From Prorocentrum cordatum (Eukaryota; Sar; Dinophyceae; Prorocentrales; Prorocentraceae): DNA of 64,000 nucleotides. The notes under the pieces are model-generated. The model was not told the DNA's origin. It was given only the letters and a program-made list of their open reading frames with translations, and searched no databases. Within the stretch, counting starts at the first letter, position 1. Every line of letters starts with the position of its first letter. Positions 20,346 through 30,083 of the stretch are shown here, in pieces. The position numbers were made by a program, and so were the translations under genes. Location of the stretch: positions 281,377 through 345,376 of the forward strand of contig CAUYUJ010005025.1 in NCBI GenBank assembly GCA_963575745.1. The letters are read 5' to 3'.

Positions 20346-21202
20346 ATGACGACGCCGACGACAACGACATCGAAAACAACTTCAACAGCAACAATAAGAA
20401 CAACAATCATTTTACATGAATGCTTTATGTTTCTATAAGCAGCAGGCATTCATCATGATGCCTCCCGCCATCATGGGGGACTTCTCCATTGCGCACTGGG
20501 GTCCGATTTTCCCTCTCCCTGATCTCCCAGCCGAGGAGGTCTCCAGCCCGGATGGCACATTGCCTTCGCGATCTCCCTGCCAAAGACCTCCGGGAAAGGC
20601 CTCGCAACCTCAGGGAAATCCCCCGTGGACAGTTCAGGCTTTCGTCCCCTTCCTGGGGGCCGCTGTTTGCGCCGGCCACTTCCTGATGGCGCCGGGGCTC
20701 ATCCTCGTCGTCGTCGCCGCCGCCGCCGCCGCTGCCGCCGTCGTTGTCGTCGTCGACGTCGTTTTCGTCGTCGTCGGGCCCAAAAACAGCCTGGGGGTCT
20801 CGACTTGCCGTGGATGTGTCAGGCGACGGCGCCGATTCGGGGTTTTGCGCCAGGCGTCGCCGAAGTCGCCGGAAACTGATCAGGAAAATTGGCGAGTCGG
20901 TGGAAACAGAATTGGAAGCTGGCGCGAAAGCCGGCGTGCAAGGGGGAGAACAATAGACAAATAACGGGAATGAGGCAAGGTGGGGGAAGAGAGGGAAGGT
21001 TCCAGCGACCGGCGGGATAATTGGCGTGACAGTTGGACAGATAAAAAGGGAAAGCGGGGGAAAAATAAGGAACGCTGGCGAGATAGGGGGAAATGCAGGA
21101 AAAAGTCGGGGGAAACTGGCGGAGAGAATAGCGGGGGAAGGATTGGGAAATATAGGAAACAACGGGGGGGAGACGAAGAAACGAGGGAAAGAGAGGATAA
21201 CA

Positions 21203-21246
<44 letters not shown>

Positions 21247-21780
21247 AACGGCGGCGGCGGCGGCGACGACGGCGACGACGCCGCGCACCAGGACACGAAC
21301 GAGAGCGAGGTCGCGCGGGGCAGGCGCGAGAGCGCGAAAGTGCATTTAAAGCTGCCAGCAATAATTATTATTATGATAATTGTTCACCGATTAAGTTCAA
21401 GTCGGGATTAGGGAAGCCCCTGGGCCTCATGGGACCCTTGAGAGACAATTCGGAGGAAGTATCGAGCGGGGGCGTCGTTGTCTGTAGCGGGTCCTGGCCG
21501 GTCCTGAGGTGAACGACAGGGAAGTATCGATCGCCGGCGCCGATTATGTTGGGGAGTCGTCTTTGGGGGACGAGCAAGAGCCCCGGCCCCGAGTCAGACG
21601 GGAAATAGTATCGAGCTGGAGCACTGTTGTCGTTGAGGGGCTGGTTTTGGCGCACCCCCGCAACTTTTGAGCGCGAGCCTAATTATCAGATGAATTGTCG
21701 CCGGCGCCGAGGCGAGAGCGCGAAGGCGCATTCAGGGTGTCCAGCAATAGTATTAGTTTAGCAATTCAGGGTCAACAGCC
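20340..21780. other. Unique insertion with (GTC)n and (GAC)n tracts
   Basis: It interrupts the satellite and holds CAA-type repeats (20,345-20,410), a GTC/GCC tract (20,705-20,780) and a complementary GAC tract (21,195-21,250). The last two could pair across about 0.4 kb. No gene was recognised in the G-rich sequence between them. Confidence 0.5.
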
Positions 21781-22375
21781 ACAACAGCGTCAATCACTTT
21801 AAGACACGTTCGCTCTCATCTGCTCGCGTGCCGCTCAACGCGTAGATTCCAAACCCTTGATGCCCGCCCGCCTTTTTGGTTTTCGATCGTAACCCTGTGG
21901 GGGCATAGACGTTTTACATGCAGCGCGTACTTTGCGCGGCCCGCAAGGCGAGGGAGGAGAAGACGGATGGAAGGAAGGGGCGAGGGGCGAGCGGGTTTCT
22001 GAAACGCGCGTTAGCATGAACCGCGGGGAAATTTAGAGCGTCAGCGCGATTCCTGCGTAAATCCAAAGGAAATCCGAAGCGAAAGCGTGATTCCCAAATG
22101 TCGAGGGCGTGGCGCTTGAACAAATTGCGAGGAACTCCCACTCGAGAGCGCGATTCCTGTATAAATTGTGAGGACGTCCCGCTCGAGAGCACGATTTTGC
22201 AATACATTGTGAGGAAGTACCAGGCGGGAATTTCTGCTGTTGTACATCGGGACCCAACAACGCAGTTTGGTGACATTTCGTTTTCCCTTCGAAAGAAAAC
22301 TGGGTTAGAAACCCGGGAAGAGAATTTTTATTGAAAATACAGTCGTTACCCGAGGGGGGACCAACAGTAATTCTT
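21780..22375 (+). repeat. Complex satellite, diverged terminal unit
   Basis: Contains the marker CGTAGATTCCAAACCCTTGA, the GGAAGGGGCGAGGGGCG block, several GAGAGCGCGATTCCTG steps, CAGGCGGGAATTTCTG and GAGGGGGGACCAACAGTAATT. It is the right-most recognisable member. Confidence 0.75.
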
Positions 22376-22529
22376 CACGTTCCGCGTATCCCCATCAGCC
22401 CATTCAAAAACGGGTCGAAGAGGACGACGACGAGGGCGCGGTTGATGACGAGGACGAAGAAATGACAAGGACTAGGATGAGGACGACGCGGGCCAGGACG
22501 CACGGAACCATTTAGAGGTATTCTTGCGA

Positions 22530-22915
22530 TTGTTGTTGCTGTTGGTGTTCTCTGGGAGTTTTGGGGGTTCTCTTGGAGCCCTTTTGGTAACCCTGGAAGG
22601 TTTGTTGGGCTTATTTTGGAGGCCATCGATTAGGGGGGGTCCCCAATTCCGCTCCCCTTCTAGGGGCCGGCAAACCGCTTCTTGGTGCTCAGTTAGAGCG
22701 GTCTTGGGGCCGTTTGCAGCATTTGGGTGCAATTTTGAGCCAGATTGGGCTATGTGAGCCATCTTGAAGGTCATTTTGCGTTGTCTAGGGCCGCTTGGGG
22801 GCTTTTGGGGGGCCTCTTTTTTGCATCTTGGGACCATTTTGGAGCCCTCCTGGGGCTCTCTTGGGGCTCTCTTGGGAGCCCTGGAACGCCTCTTGGGGCG
22901 ATTTTCGAAGCTATC
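22530..22915. repeat. Degenerate CTCTTGGGGCCC repeats
   Basis: Imperfect steps such as GGCTCTCTTGGGGCTCTCTTGGGAGCCC. Same family as the 15.1, 35.5 and 5.95 kb arrays. Confidence 0.6.
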
Positions 22916-23159
22916 GATCAAACGAAAGAGGGTCCAGATCGAAGGCCCCCCCTCTCGGGGGCCACGATCCTCGTGAGGGGTGTCAAAAAATTGCCCTCCC
23001 AGGGGCCGAAAAAAAAAGAACAAAGAACCTCCAACCGATCGCGGCCCTCCCGTCCAGGTCCAGGGGAGGTGGTAGGGGGGGGGAGCCCCTCTCCGACGGG
23101 GAAAGGGGGTTTTGGAAGAGGAACAAAATTCATCGTTAGACCACCTGCGTCCAGAGGGC

Positions 23160-23225
23160 TGGTGGGATCATGTAGCACCCCGCAGCTGCGGATAACAGTA
23201 AGGGGGCGGCGGGGTCGTCGGCAGC
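23160..23225 (-). repeat. LINE-B 3'-terminal hairpin block
   Basis: Minus strand ends CCCCCTTACTGTTATCCGCA then GCTGCGGGGTGCTAC; CCGCAGCTGCGG is a 12-base palindrome. The same block, with CCGCAATTGCGG, lies on the plus strand at 40,530-40,572, directly followed by (CATA)n. LINE RTs often recognise a 3' hairpin, so this is the probable element terminus. Confidence 0.65.
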
Positions 23226-23687
23226 CTGCGCGCCAGGCTCCGTTGACTGGAGCGCCCCATCAAAGCCCCTTCGGAGCCCTGCCTCTCCTCATCCTACCCC
23301 TCCTCCTCCTTCGCTTCGCTTCGCTCGCGGCTCAATGTCCTCGCGGGACGCAGCCGTCCGCGCGGGCGGGCCCGCGCGTGCGCCGAAGGCGCGCTGGGGG
23401 GACCACCTCCCCCTACACGGACCCCCGCCAGGATGCCCAGGGAAGGAGCCATTTAGGCTCCGCGAGGGGAGGGGCGGGGGCCAAAAAGGGCGAAAAAAGA
23501 AAGGCCCAGGAGAGGGCCCAGGAGATTCCCAGGAGTTTCAGGGAGGGGGAGGAGGGAGACGCTAAAGAGGAGAGGGTAGTGGCCACATGGGGGTGGCAAA
23601 GTGGAGAGGAGGGAGGGGGCTCATTAAAGGCCTGAGAAGTAAGGAAAGCCACCCCCATGATGACCTGCCCGCGGGCGGCGGCCCAGG
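23226..23687 (-). other. LINE-B 3' untranslated region
   Basis: GC-rich sequence between the ORF2 stop and the terminal hairpin block. It holds no conserved frame and includes a GC palindromic stretch near 23,355-23,395. Confidence 0.5.
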
Positions 23688-26600
23688 TCAGGCCTGGACC
23701 GTGTCCTCTCCCCCCTCTCCATAGAGGGGGCGTTCACGATGTGGTTGGCGGTCTCCCTGATGTTGTGGTTGGAGGTCTCCATGATGTGGTTGGTGGTCCA
23801 CAATGGAGTCGACGAAGTCGTCGAGTGAGTTGCCGTGCTCCTGGGAGAGGCCGTAGTGTATTGCATAGATGCTGCTGGTGACGTCTAGCGCGGTAGGTCT
23901 TCTCGTGGTAAGACTCTCCGTCGCGTAGAGCATCATCTCAGTGTTCCAAAACAGGGACGGACCTGCTGGGGCTGCAGGTTGCGCCAGTAGTACTGGTACC
24001 TCGGCGACGTGAGCCGCGTGGAATGTGTGGATGGCGATGCGGGCATGGTGGTTCGCGATCAGTCGTCGTTCGGCTGCCTCGCCTCCAAGGCTTTCTCTGC
24101 CCCAGGGGTCCGTGGTTGTCCTTGAAGATGCTGCTTTTCTGTCGTGCTGGTCGCCGTCGCCTTGGTCGATCCACGTTCTTGGTGAGAGGTTGATCATCAC
24201 TCCCGCGAAGTCGCCTTGTCGAATGTGCTGGTGGATCGAGTCGAGGGCGTCGTGCTGTGATGGGTGGTCGGCAGAGTAAAGATCGTCGAAGGTCATGATA
24301 ACTCGTTCCATCACCATTCCCTTATAGCATAGTCGTTGGTCCGTGATGTCGAGCAGATCGTTAGGGTGTCTCTCTGTGTTGGTGAGGTAATAAATAGTTT
24401 TGTTTCTGGTCGGTGTTCGAGGGTGGTGGGCTGGTGGTGGTGGTGTGAGCTCTGGTACAGTCGGGAAGAATGGCGGTGGTGAAGGTGATAGGTCAAGGGA
24501 TGGTAAGGGAGTGACGTCGGATGCATGGGCTGGGATATGGTGGTATAGTTCGGGGCGTCCTCTGCGTTTGTTGTCGGCTATGCTGGTCGCGTAGATCGCC
24601 TGGTTGGTGGCCACGTCCTCCTCCGTGAGGGCAGGTCCCTGTAAGTACCACATGTGCCATGACCGTCGGCAGCGGGCTACCGTGGTTAGATGCTTCACTA
24701 GCTTGGCGAAGGAGTGGAAGTTCTGGCGGCATATTCTGCACGATGTACCCGATGCCCAGTTTCGCGGATGATCAGGTCGTCGGTGTTCACGTCCGATATG
24801 TATTGCCATGCCCTGCTTTGTCTTGGTTACAATTCCACACTCGTAGCAGATGAAGTTGCAGGCGCCGTTGTCGCGTGATGGCGTAGTGTCCGCACCAGTG
24901 GGGCCGTCGGGTCTGAGCACCTTCGTAAGCTTGTCGGCGTGGGCGCGGTCTTTAGAGGCGCGGATGTAGTTTGTGATGGCCAGGTTGACGGAGTTGGTGA
25001 AGTGCTTCGGCGTGGTGCGAGCCCATGAAAACACGTCTGGGTCGAGCTTGCTTGTCGTGGGCCAGCGCTGGTCGTCCAGGTATGTGCGCAGGAAGTCGAA
25101 GTCCTGGAAAAGCATGTATGTCCATGAGCCCTTTCTCCGTCGCTGGTTGTCAAGCAGTTGGAGGAGCTGTTGAGGAGCGTGTCGTAGAAGCCGTGGTAAG
25201 TATCGCAGCCGTCCAGCAGACTGGTGGTGGTCGAAGTCGGGGATGCCTGTGTAAGCTACTACTTCGGTGGCCGTGAAATGATGAAGGTGCGAGTTCGTCT
25301 TGGGTAGTCCGGCTGCCGTGCGGTAGGGCTTCGAGTAGGCGTTGGAGATGCGCTGGTGGTCGGTCTGGGTCAGTGCTGGCCAGACGTGATGGTTGAAGGT
25401 CAACGAGGCGGTCGAGAGGGCGTGCACGTACTTGATCTTCGTTTTGCGGAGTAGGTGTCGACGTCTTAGGATTTGCCTCTCAAGAGCTCGTGCCGAAGCT
25501 TCGGTTCGTCGCATGCGATTCTGTACCTCGGGTCCCATGCTGCCGTTGGTTAGGATAGTGCCTAAGAGTCGGTGCTGGTCTGTGATCTGGACCGAGATCG
25601 ACATGATGCTCAGCTGGATTGACGTCATGTTCTGCTGTGCAAGCCTGCTGCGTACGACGTTGGAGCCCGTCCCGTTGAAGGAGATAATGACCTTGGTCTT
25701 GTCTGGGTGTGGCTTGAGCCCGTAGGTAAAGGCTGTGCGGCATAGACGTTCGGCTGAAGTTTTCGTAATGTCAATGATGTCGGAGTGGCTGGTGGTCGAG
25801 TTGAAGTCGGTGAGGTCGTCGACGAAGGACATGTTAGTCAGCTTGCCGCCTTGATGCGGGGCCGTAGAGAAGAGCGGGTTGTCGCATGGTCGGATGTGGT
25901 GGCCACTCTCACCGTCTTCTGCCCCTTCAGCGTCGTCGGCGATGGCCTGAAGCACTAGGGCGAAATGCATGTTGAAAGCCGCGTCGGAGTATGGCACCCC
26001 TGGCCTGGTACTGGTGCGTGGGATCACGTATGCGTCTGTGCCCTTGGCGGTCATCCAGTTGGCCGTGTGGTGGTCGGCAACGAGGGCGCAGAGGTGGGAG
26101 TCGTCGACGTGGGCGTTGAGATGTGCTGGGCAGCGAAGCCGTTGTCGTAGGGAGGGGAGGAGGCATATGGGAATCTCGATGTTGTCGATGACGTCTTCGA
26201 GCTCGTCCTCCTGAGTCGGCAGCTGGAACATGAATTCCCTTATTACCGAATGAAAGGCTTCTCTCAAGTCCAGGAAGAGGATGCTGCCCGTGCGAGCCTG
26301 TGCACGGCAGTCGTCCAGGAAGGTATAGGCGGTGTGGGTGATGAAGTCAGTCGCCTTGTGAGGGACGGCGCCGCATTGTGTGTCCATGAGCAGGTCGGGT
26401 AAGATGTCGCGGAAGAGGCCTCTCAGGAACTTGCTGTTGATCTTGCCAATCGTGTTGTTCAGTAGGATGCCCCTGTAGGCTTTCTGCAAATGAAGCTGTC
26501 CTTGTCCTTTAGAGAAGTGGGTGGAGAATCCGCCCTTCGCCGAGATGGGCTCCGTCGTCATCATCTGCATCTTCATCATGATGGGGTGCAGGAGTCGGGC

Positions 26601-29600
26601 AATCTGGCGCGGCGCTGCTCGTGCCATGTCGTCGGTGTTCCCGTCGGGCCCGCCGCGTTTGCCTTTCTTGGAGGCTGCCAGGGCGGCTGTCAGGTTGTGG
26701 ATGGTCTGGACGTTGTTGATGTGGGGTATCGGCTTTGTGTGTGCAGTCTTGTTGTTGTAGTGCTTGACGACGCCTTCGATGTCGGTGTTGATGCCATTCT
26801 CGATGTTGCCGTAGTATCGAAGGGCATGCTCCGTAATGGCTTGTGGCGTCGTGAGTGGAGCTCCGTTATCGTCTTGGCGTATTTTGGGAGTCGGGGTTCT
26901 CTTAGGCGTTCGGCCGCCGTATGTGAGTAAGGCCCTCACGTTTGCCCATTCCTTCCGCGGGGCATTCCCTGCGGCTGATAATATCATGTTGTCGGAGAAG
27001 CTCTCGAGGTGGGCGTCGCGGTCAAGGTCGAGGCGGGTTCTGAGAATGCGGTCGGTGTCTTGGATGAAGCTCAAGTATGAGTCGAAAAGGTTCGTAGTGA
27101 AAGTGGTCGTGCCACCGGTATCGTCGTGGTGTGGAGCCGTGGTATGGTCGGGGTCCGTGTGGTTGATGAAGAGGATGGTCTTGATCATCAGCTGAGTGTA
27201 TCCAGGGATGTCCATGAGGTGGATGACGTCGTCGGGGGACGCTGATGCTGACTGGTTTGCAATGAGGTGCGCGGTGTATCGGATCCGTCTGCGTGACTTC
27301 TTGGAGCCAATGCCATTCCTTTTCACGATGCGGATCGTCTTGATGAGGGTGCGTCGGAATCGAAGAAGAGCGTAGGAGGCCTCGGTGATGTAGGGCTTGC
27401 GGGGGGCATGATGCTGCTTTTTGAAGCTGGCGTAGGCTGCGTCCTTTATCTGATCGACGATGCTCTTGGTATGGTCGTTGAGGTTGGTCTCCCAGGGGGG
27501 GTGTTGGATCTGCTGCAGGCGTCGTTGAAAGTCGTTCTTGGCTGTCTCGGAGTCGAGCTTAGCGGTGTCGAGCTTGGGCGTGCCGTGCTGGTAAGTGGTC
27601 TTGACTGTGTAGGCGAGGTTAGCCTTGACAGGGAAGTGGTCGTTCTTTTGTGAGTGGTCGTGTTCTGTGTCGATACCGTGCATTACGGACGTGTAGGAGA
27701 TCGAGTCAAAAAGTTCGTGGCCAACCACTATGTAGTCCAGTCTGTGTACGTCCTTGCCTGAGCCCCATGTATAGTGGTCCTGGCCTCCGCTTTTGAAGGT
27801 GTTCGCGGCTATGAGAGAGTTGCCTTGCAGGACCCTGTGGAAGCGTTCGCCGTTGTCGTCCTCCTTTTGCTTGAAGCCTTGATCGCCGATTGCCTGGCTG
27901 CATAAGCTTCCCGTTCGAGCGTTGGCATCGATGAGGAAGATGTTGATATTGTGGTTAGACGTTGCGCACTCAATCATATCCCAGAAGGTATCCTTTTCGT
28001 GCGGCTTAGCTCGAGAATGTGGTGCGTGGGCGACGCAGACTGTATTTCGAAATCCTGGGGCTTCGATCCTTACTACGAGATGCCGAGGGCTGTGCTCGAT
28101 GACGGTGAACTGATCGGGGCGGAAGTAGAGGTCCTTGGCTCCTGCCTTTCCGTACGGCTTGCTGGTGAGTATGTGGAGCTCGCAGCCGAGGTTGTACTGA
28201 TCGTGCCCCCCTGAGATGACGTGGTAGGCGTACGCACTCGTGCTGGTGATGTCGTTGCCGCTGCGAACTCCCCAGGGCGTGCGGGCTTCCTGGATGCCGA
28301 TCAGGTGGAGGTCCTCCATGTACAGATTGAGCATTGTCTTTCTGAGCTTGTGTATCTTTTCTTTTCGTCGTCGAGCGCCGTGGCCAGGTTCGCGCCCTGA
28401 CTGGATGTTGTAGGTGGCGATGTTGACATCTATCTCGGTCGAGGTCTTCGTGGACTTGGTTGGTGTCGAGAGGTGAGCTGTCGTTGCCGTGGTGTCGATG
28501 CGTTGGGCCTTGAGCATCCCAGGTGAAAAGGATGGGTAAGCGTCCTTGGTGTGGTTGTCGGCGTCGAGTAGGAATTCCCAGCATCGCTGAGGGGACGCGT
28601 TGAGTATGTTAGCCCATTCAGGTTGTGGGTGCGGGTAGTCCTCGATGCGGGCGTAGTTGGCTGCGGCGTCGGCAACTTCGTTCCAGGGGTTCATCTCATG
28701 GGCGTGGACGTGACACAGGTCGACATATTCCTTGACGTGCGAGTACATGATCACCAGTAGCTGCACGAGGTGGGCGTCTCGGTTGGTAAAAGCCTCCATC
28801 CTGGCCAGTTGGATCACTCCCAGCGAGTCGGAGTGGACCGATATCCTGTGATTGATGTCCTTGTGGATGATGTAGGCGAGCGCCCAGATGAGCGCTGTGA
28901 TCTCGCTGGATGTCGAGGTGGTCTCGTTGTCCGTGAGGTTTTGGATCTCCACGAGGGTGGAGTCGCGGTGCTTGCCGACTATTGCGCCTTGAAAAGAGAA
29001 GCCTTCTTCGTCTTCACCGACGAGTACAACTGACCATCCGTCTTGACCATGTTGGCGTGGGTGTTTGGAGCCGTCGGTATATAAGTGCAGGCGAGAATCT
29101 CGTAGGAGCTGTCGGTATGGGAATGTTCGCATCATGTAATCTGAAACCTCGTTGTGGCATCGGTCGGTAAATTTGAAGGTCAGCCTGGGAGCCTGAAGTC
29201 GTCGAAGGTGCTGGAGTAAGGGCTCCTGCTCGTCGAAGTCGATGTGGTAGAGGATATTGTCGGTCTGCTGGTCGCGGGTGTGGACCTCGCGCGAGAATCG
29301 AACATGCCGTACTGCCTCGTGGCTCTCCGCATTCGGCAGGTCGGTCTGTCCGCGTGGAATCTGGGTAACTTCACGGGAGTCAAAATTGGGAGGTTGTGGC
29401 CGGCAGGGAATTGATGTACATGGCCGGCTCGGTGAGTCACAAAATTGTCGGTCTCGATCGCCATCTTGGCCAAAATGGCTAGTGCGTCGATGCCTTGTTG
29501 GTGTCTCTAGTCGTTCTTGCCCCCCTCCTGTGTCGTACTCGCAAAGCGATGCATCCTCTCGAGGTGTAGGCGGTGGCGTCGTCATCGTCGGGATCGACCG

Positions 29601-30077
29601 TGACTGGGCTTCCGCTGGTGGAGGATGTGAGTCGACATGCTGCCGTCGAGGTTGGGTGGCAGTAGTTGGTCGTTCCGCTATCGTATGTGGTTCTAGTGTG
29701 GGGTCTGTGTGAGACAGCCTTCTCGCGCTCCCCAAGCGAGAGGTAGAGGCCGAGGGGATGGTCCACGGTCCACTACTAGGCTGTGGTATGTTGGGCGGTG
29801 TGTGGATTTCCCACATGTCGCCGTGCTCGTACAGGTCTGGAGGTGCGCTCTCCCCATCGCGCATGCCTCTATTGGCTGATGAGAGGGTAGGTGAAACTTG
29901 TGAAGTGTCGTATGGTGAATCGTAGCTCACCAGGGGCTCAAATAGTCGGCGCTTGACGTCGTCGGCGTAACCACTGCAGGAGTCGGAAGTGCCGTCGTTG
30001 CGCTGGCATTCTTCTGGTGTGATGCTGGGCCGCTCCCCCTGGGCCAGTTGCCCCCCAGGGGGTGAGGGCCTCTTTAG
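23688..30077 (-). CDS. LINE-B ORF2: RNase H - EEP endonuclease - reverse transcriptase - zinc fingers
   Basis: The polyprotein needed for target-primed reverse transcription. The frame is given from the codon after the putative -1 slip (CTA at 30,077); the first in-frame ATG is at 29,864, the alternative start. Numbering from the codon at 29,930: RNase H 281-430 (LYTDGS D286, SSEITAL E343, VHSDSLG D368, NEVADAA D421). EEP endonuclease 500-775 (TYNIQ N508, GIQEAR E548, AHAPH H635, IDANAR D668/N670, RLDYIVV D732, NDHFPV D764/H765). RT about 1,100-1,460 (FLDLREAFHSV D1221, RPGVPYSDAAF, MSFVDDLTDF D1371/D1372, PDKTKVI, HRLLGTI). Zinc fingers C-x2-C-x12-H-x4-H (1695-1716) and C-x2-C-x12-H-x6-C (1731-1754). 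All catalytic residues are present and no internal stop was found. RNase H in front of the endonuclease is unusual, since LINE RNase H normally follows the RT. Confidence 0.9.
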   Translation of the reverse strand, partial: LKRPSPPGGQLAQGERPSITPEECQRNDGTSDSCSGYADDVKRRLFEPLVSYDSPYDTSQVSPTLSSANRGMRDGESAPPDLYEHGDMWEIHTPPNIPQPSSGPWTIPSASTSRLGSARRLSHTDPTLEPHTIAERPTTATQPRRQHVDSHPPPAEAQSRSIPTMTTPPPTPREDASLCEYDTGGGQERLETPTRHRRTSHFGQDGDRDRQFCDSPSRPCTSIPCRPQPPNFDSREVTQIPRGQTDLPNAESHEAVRHVRFSREVHTRDQQTDNILYHIDFDEQEPLLQHLRRLQAPRLTFKFTDRCHNEVSDYMMRTFPYRQLLRDSRLHLYTDGSKHPRQHGQDGWSVVLVGEDEEGFSFQGAIVGKHRDSTLVEIQNLTDNETTSTSSEITALIWALAYIIHKDINHRISVHSDSLGVIQLARMEAFTNRDAHLVQLLVIMYSHVKEYVDLCHVHAHEMNPWNEVADAAANYARIEDYPHPQPEWANILNASPQRCWEFLLDADNHTKDAYPSFSPGMLKAQRIDTTATTAHLSTPTKSTKTSTEIDVNIATYNIQSGREPGHGARRRKEKIHKLRKTMLNLYMEDLHLIGIQEARTPWGVRSGNDITSTSAYAYHVISGGHDQYNLGCELHILTSKPYGKAGAKDLYFRPDQFTVIEHSPRHLVVRIEAPGFRNTVCVAHAPHSRAKPHEKDTFWDMIECATSNHNINIFLIDANARTGSLCSQAIGDQGFKQKEDDNGERFHRVLQGNSLIAANTFKSGGQDHYTWGSGKDVHRLDYIVVGHELFDSISYTSVMHGIDTEHDHSQKNDHFPVKANLAYTVKTTYQHGTPKLDTAKLDSETAKNDFQRRLQQIQHPPWETNLNDHTKSIVDQIKDAAYASFKKQHHAPRKPYITEASYALLRFRRTLIKTIRIVKRNGIGSKKSRRRIRYTAHLIANQSASASPDDVIHLMDIPGYTQLMIKTILFINHTDPDHTTAPHHDDTGGTTTFTTNLFDSYLSFIQDTDRILRTRLDLDRDAHLESFSDNMILSAAGNAPRKEWANVRALLTYGGRTPKRTPTPKIRQDDNGAPLTTPQAITEHALRYYGNIENGINTDIEGVVKHYNNKTAHTKPIPHINNVQTIHNLTAALAASKKGKRGGPDGNTDDMARAAPRQIARLLHPIMMKMQMMTTEPISAKGGFSTHFSKGQGQLHLQKAYRGILLNNTIGKINSKFLRGLFRDILPDLLMDTQCGAVPHKATDFITHTAYTFLDDCRAQARTGSILFLDLREAFHSVIREFMFQLPTQEDELEDVIDNIEIPICLLPSLRQRLRCPAHLNAHVDDSHLCALVADHHTANWMTAKGTDAYVIPRTSTRPGVPYSDAAFNMHFALVLQAIADDAEGAEDGESGHHIRPCDNPLFSTAPHQGGKLTNMSFVDDLTDFNSTTSHSDIIDITKTSAERLCRTAFTYGLKPHPDKTKVIISFNGTGSNVVRSRLAQQNMTSIQLSIMSISVQITDQHRLLGTILTNGSMGPEVQNRMRRTEASARALERQILRRRHLLRKTKIKYVHALSTASLTFNHHVWPALTQTDHQRISNAYSKPYRTAAGLPKTNSHLHHFTATEVVAYTGIPDFDHHQSAGRLRYLPRLLRHAPQQLLQLLDNQRRRKGSWTYMLFQDFDFLRTYLDDQRWPTTSKLDPDVFSWARTTPKHFTNSVNLAITNYIRASKDRAHADKLTKVLRPDGPTGADTTPSRDNGACNFICYECGIVTKTKQGMAIHIGREHRRPDHPRNWASGTSCRICRQNFHSFAKLVKHLTTVARCRRSWHMWYLQGPALTEEDVATNQAIYATSIADNKRRGRPELYHHIPAHASDVTPLPSLDLSPSPPPFFPTVPELTPPPPAHHPRTPTRNKTIYYLTNTERHPNDLLDITDQRLCYKGMVMERVIMTFDDLYSADHPSQHDALDSIHQHIRQGDFAGVMINLSPRTWIDQGDGDQHDRKAASSRTTTDPWGRESLGGEAAERRLIANHHARIAIHTFHAAHVAEVPVLLAQPAAPAGPSLFWNTEMMLYATESLTTRRPTALDVTSSIYAIHYGLSQEHGNSLDDFVDSIVDHQPHHGDLQPQHQGDRQPHRERPLYGEGGEDTVQA

Positions 30078-30083
30078 TTTTTT
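30035..30083 (-). promoter_or_regulatory. Putative -1 ribosomal frameshift signal between LINE-B ORF1 and ORF2
   Basis: The ORF1 message ends CCA AAA AAC TAA, giving the slippery heptamer A-AAA-AAC (plus-strand 30,077-30,083) immediately before the stop. ORF2 is in the -1 frame and open upstream and downstream of this point. After the stop, CCCCCTGGG (30,062-30,054) can pair perfectly with CCCAGGGGG (30,043-30,035) around a 10-base loop, and flanking GGCC/GGCC can extend the stem so that it starts about 6 nt from the heptamer. The heptamer and a stimulatory hairpin at this spacing are the classic arrangement in retroviral gag-pro sites. Function is inferred. Confidence 0.7.

Noticed and set aside
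16330-22375. CRISPR-like spacing of GCGAGAGCGCGATT (about 42 bp)
   Set aside because: The sequences between are themselves repeats of each other and no cas genes exist; it is a minisatellite within a complex satellite.
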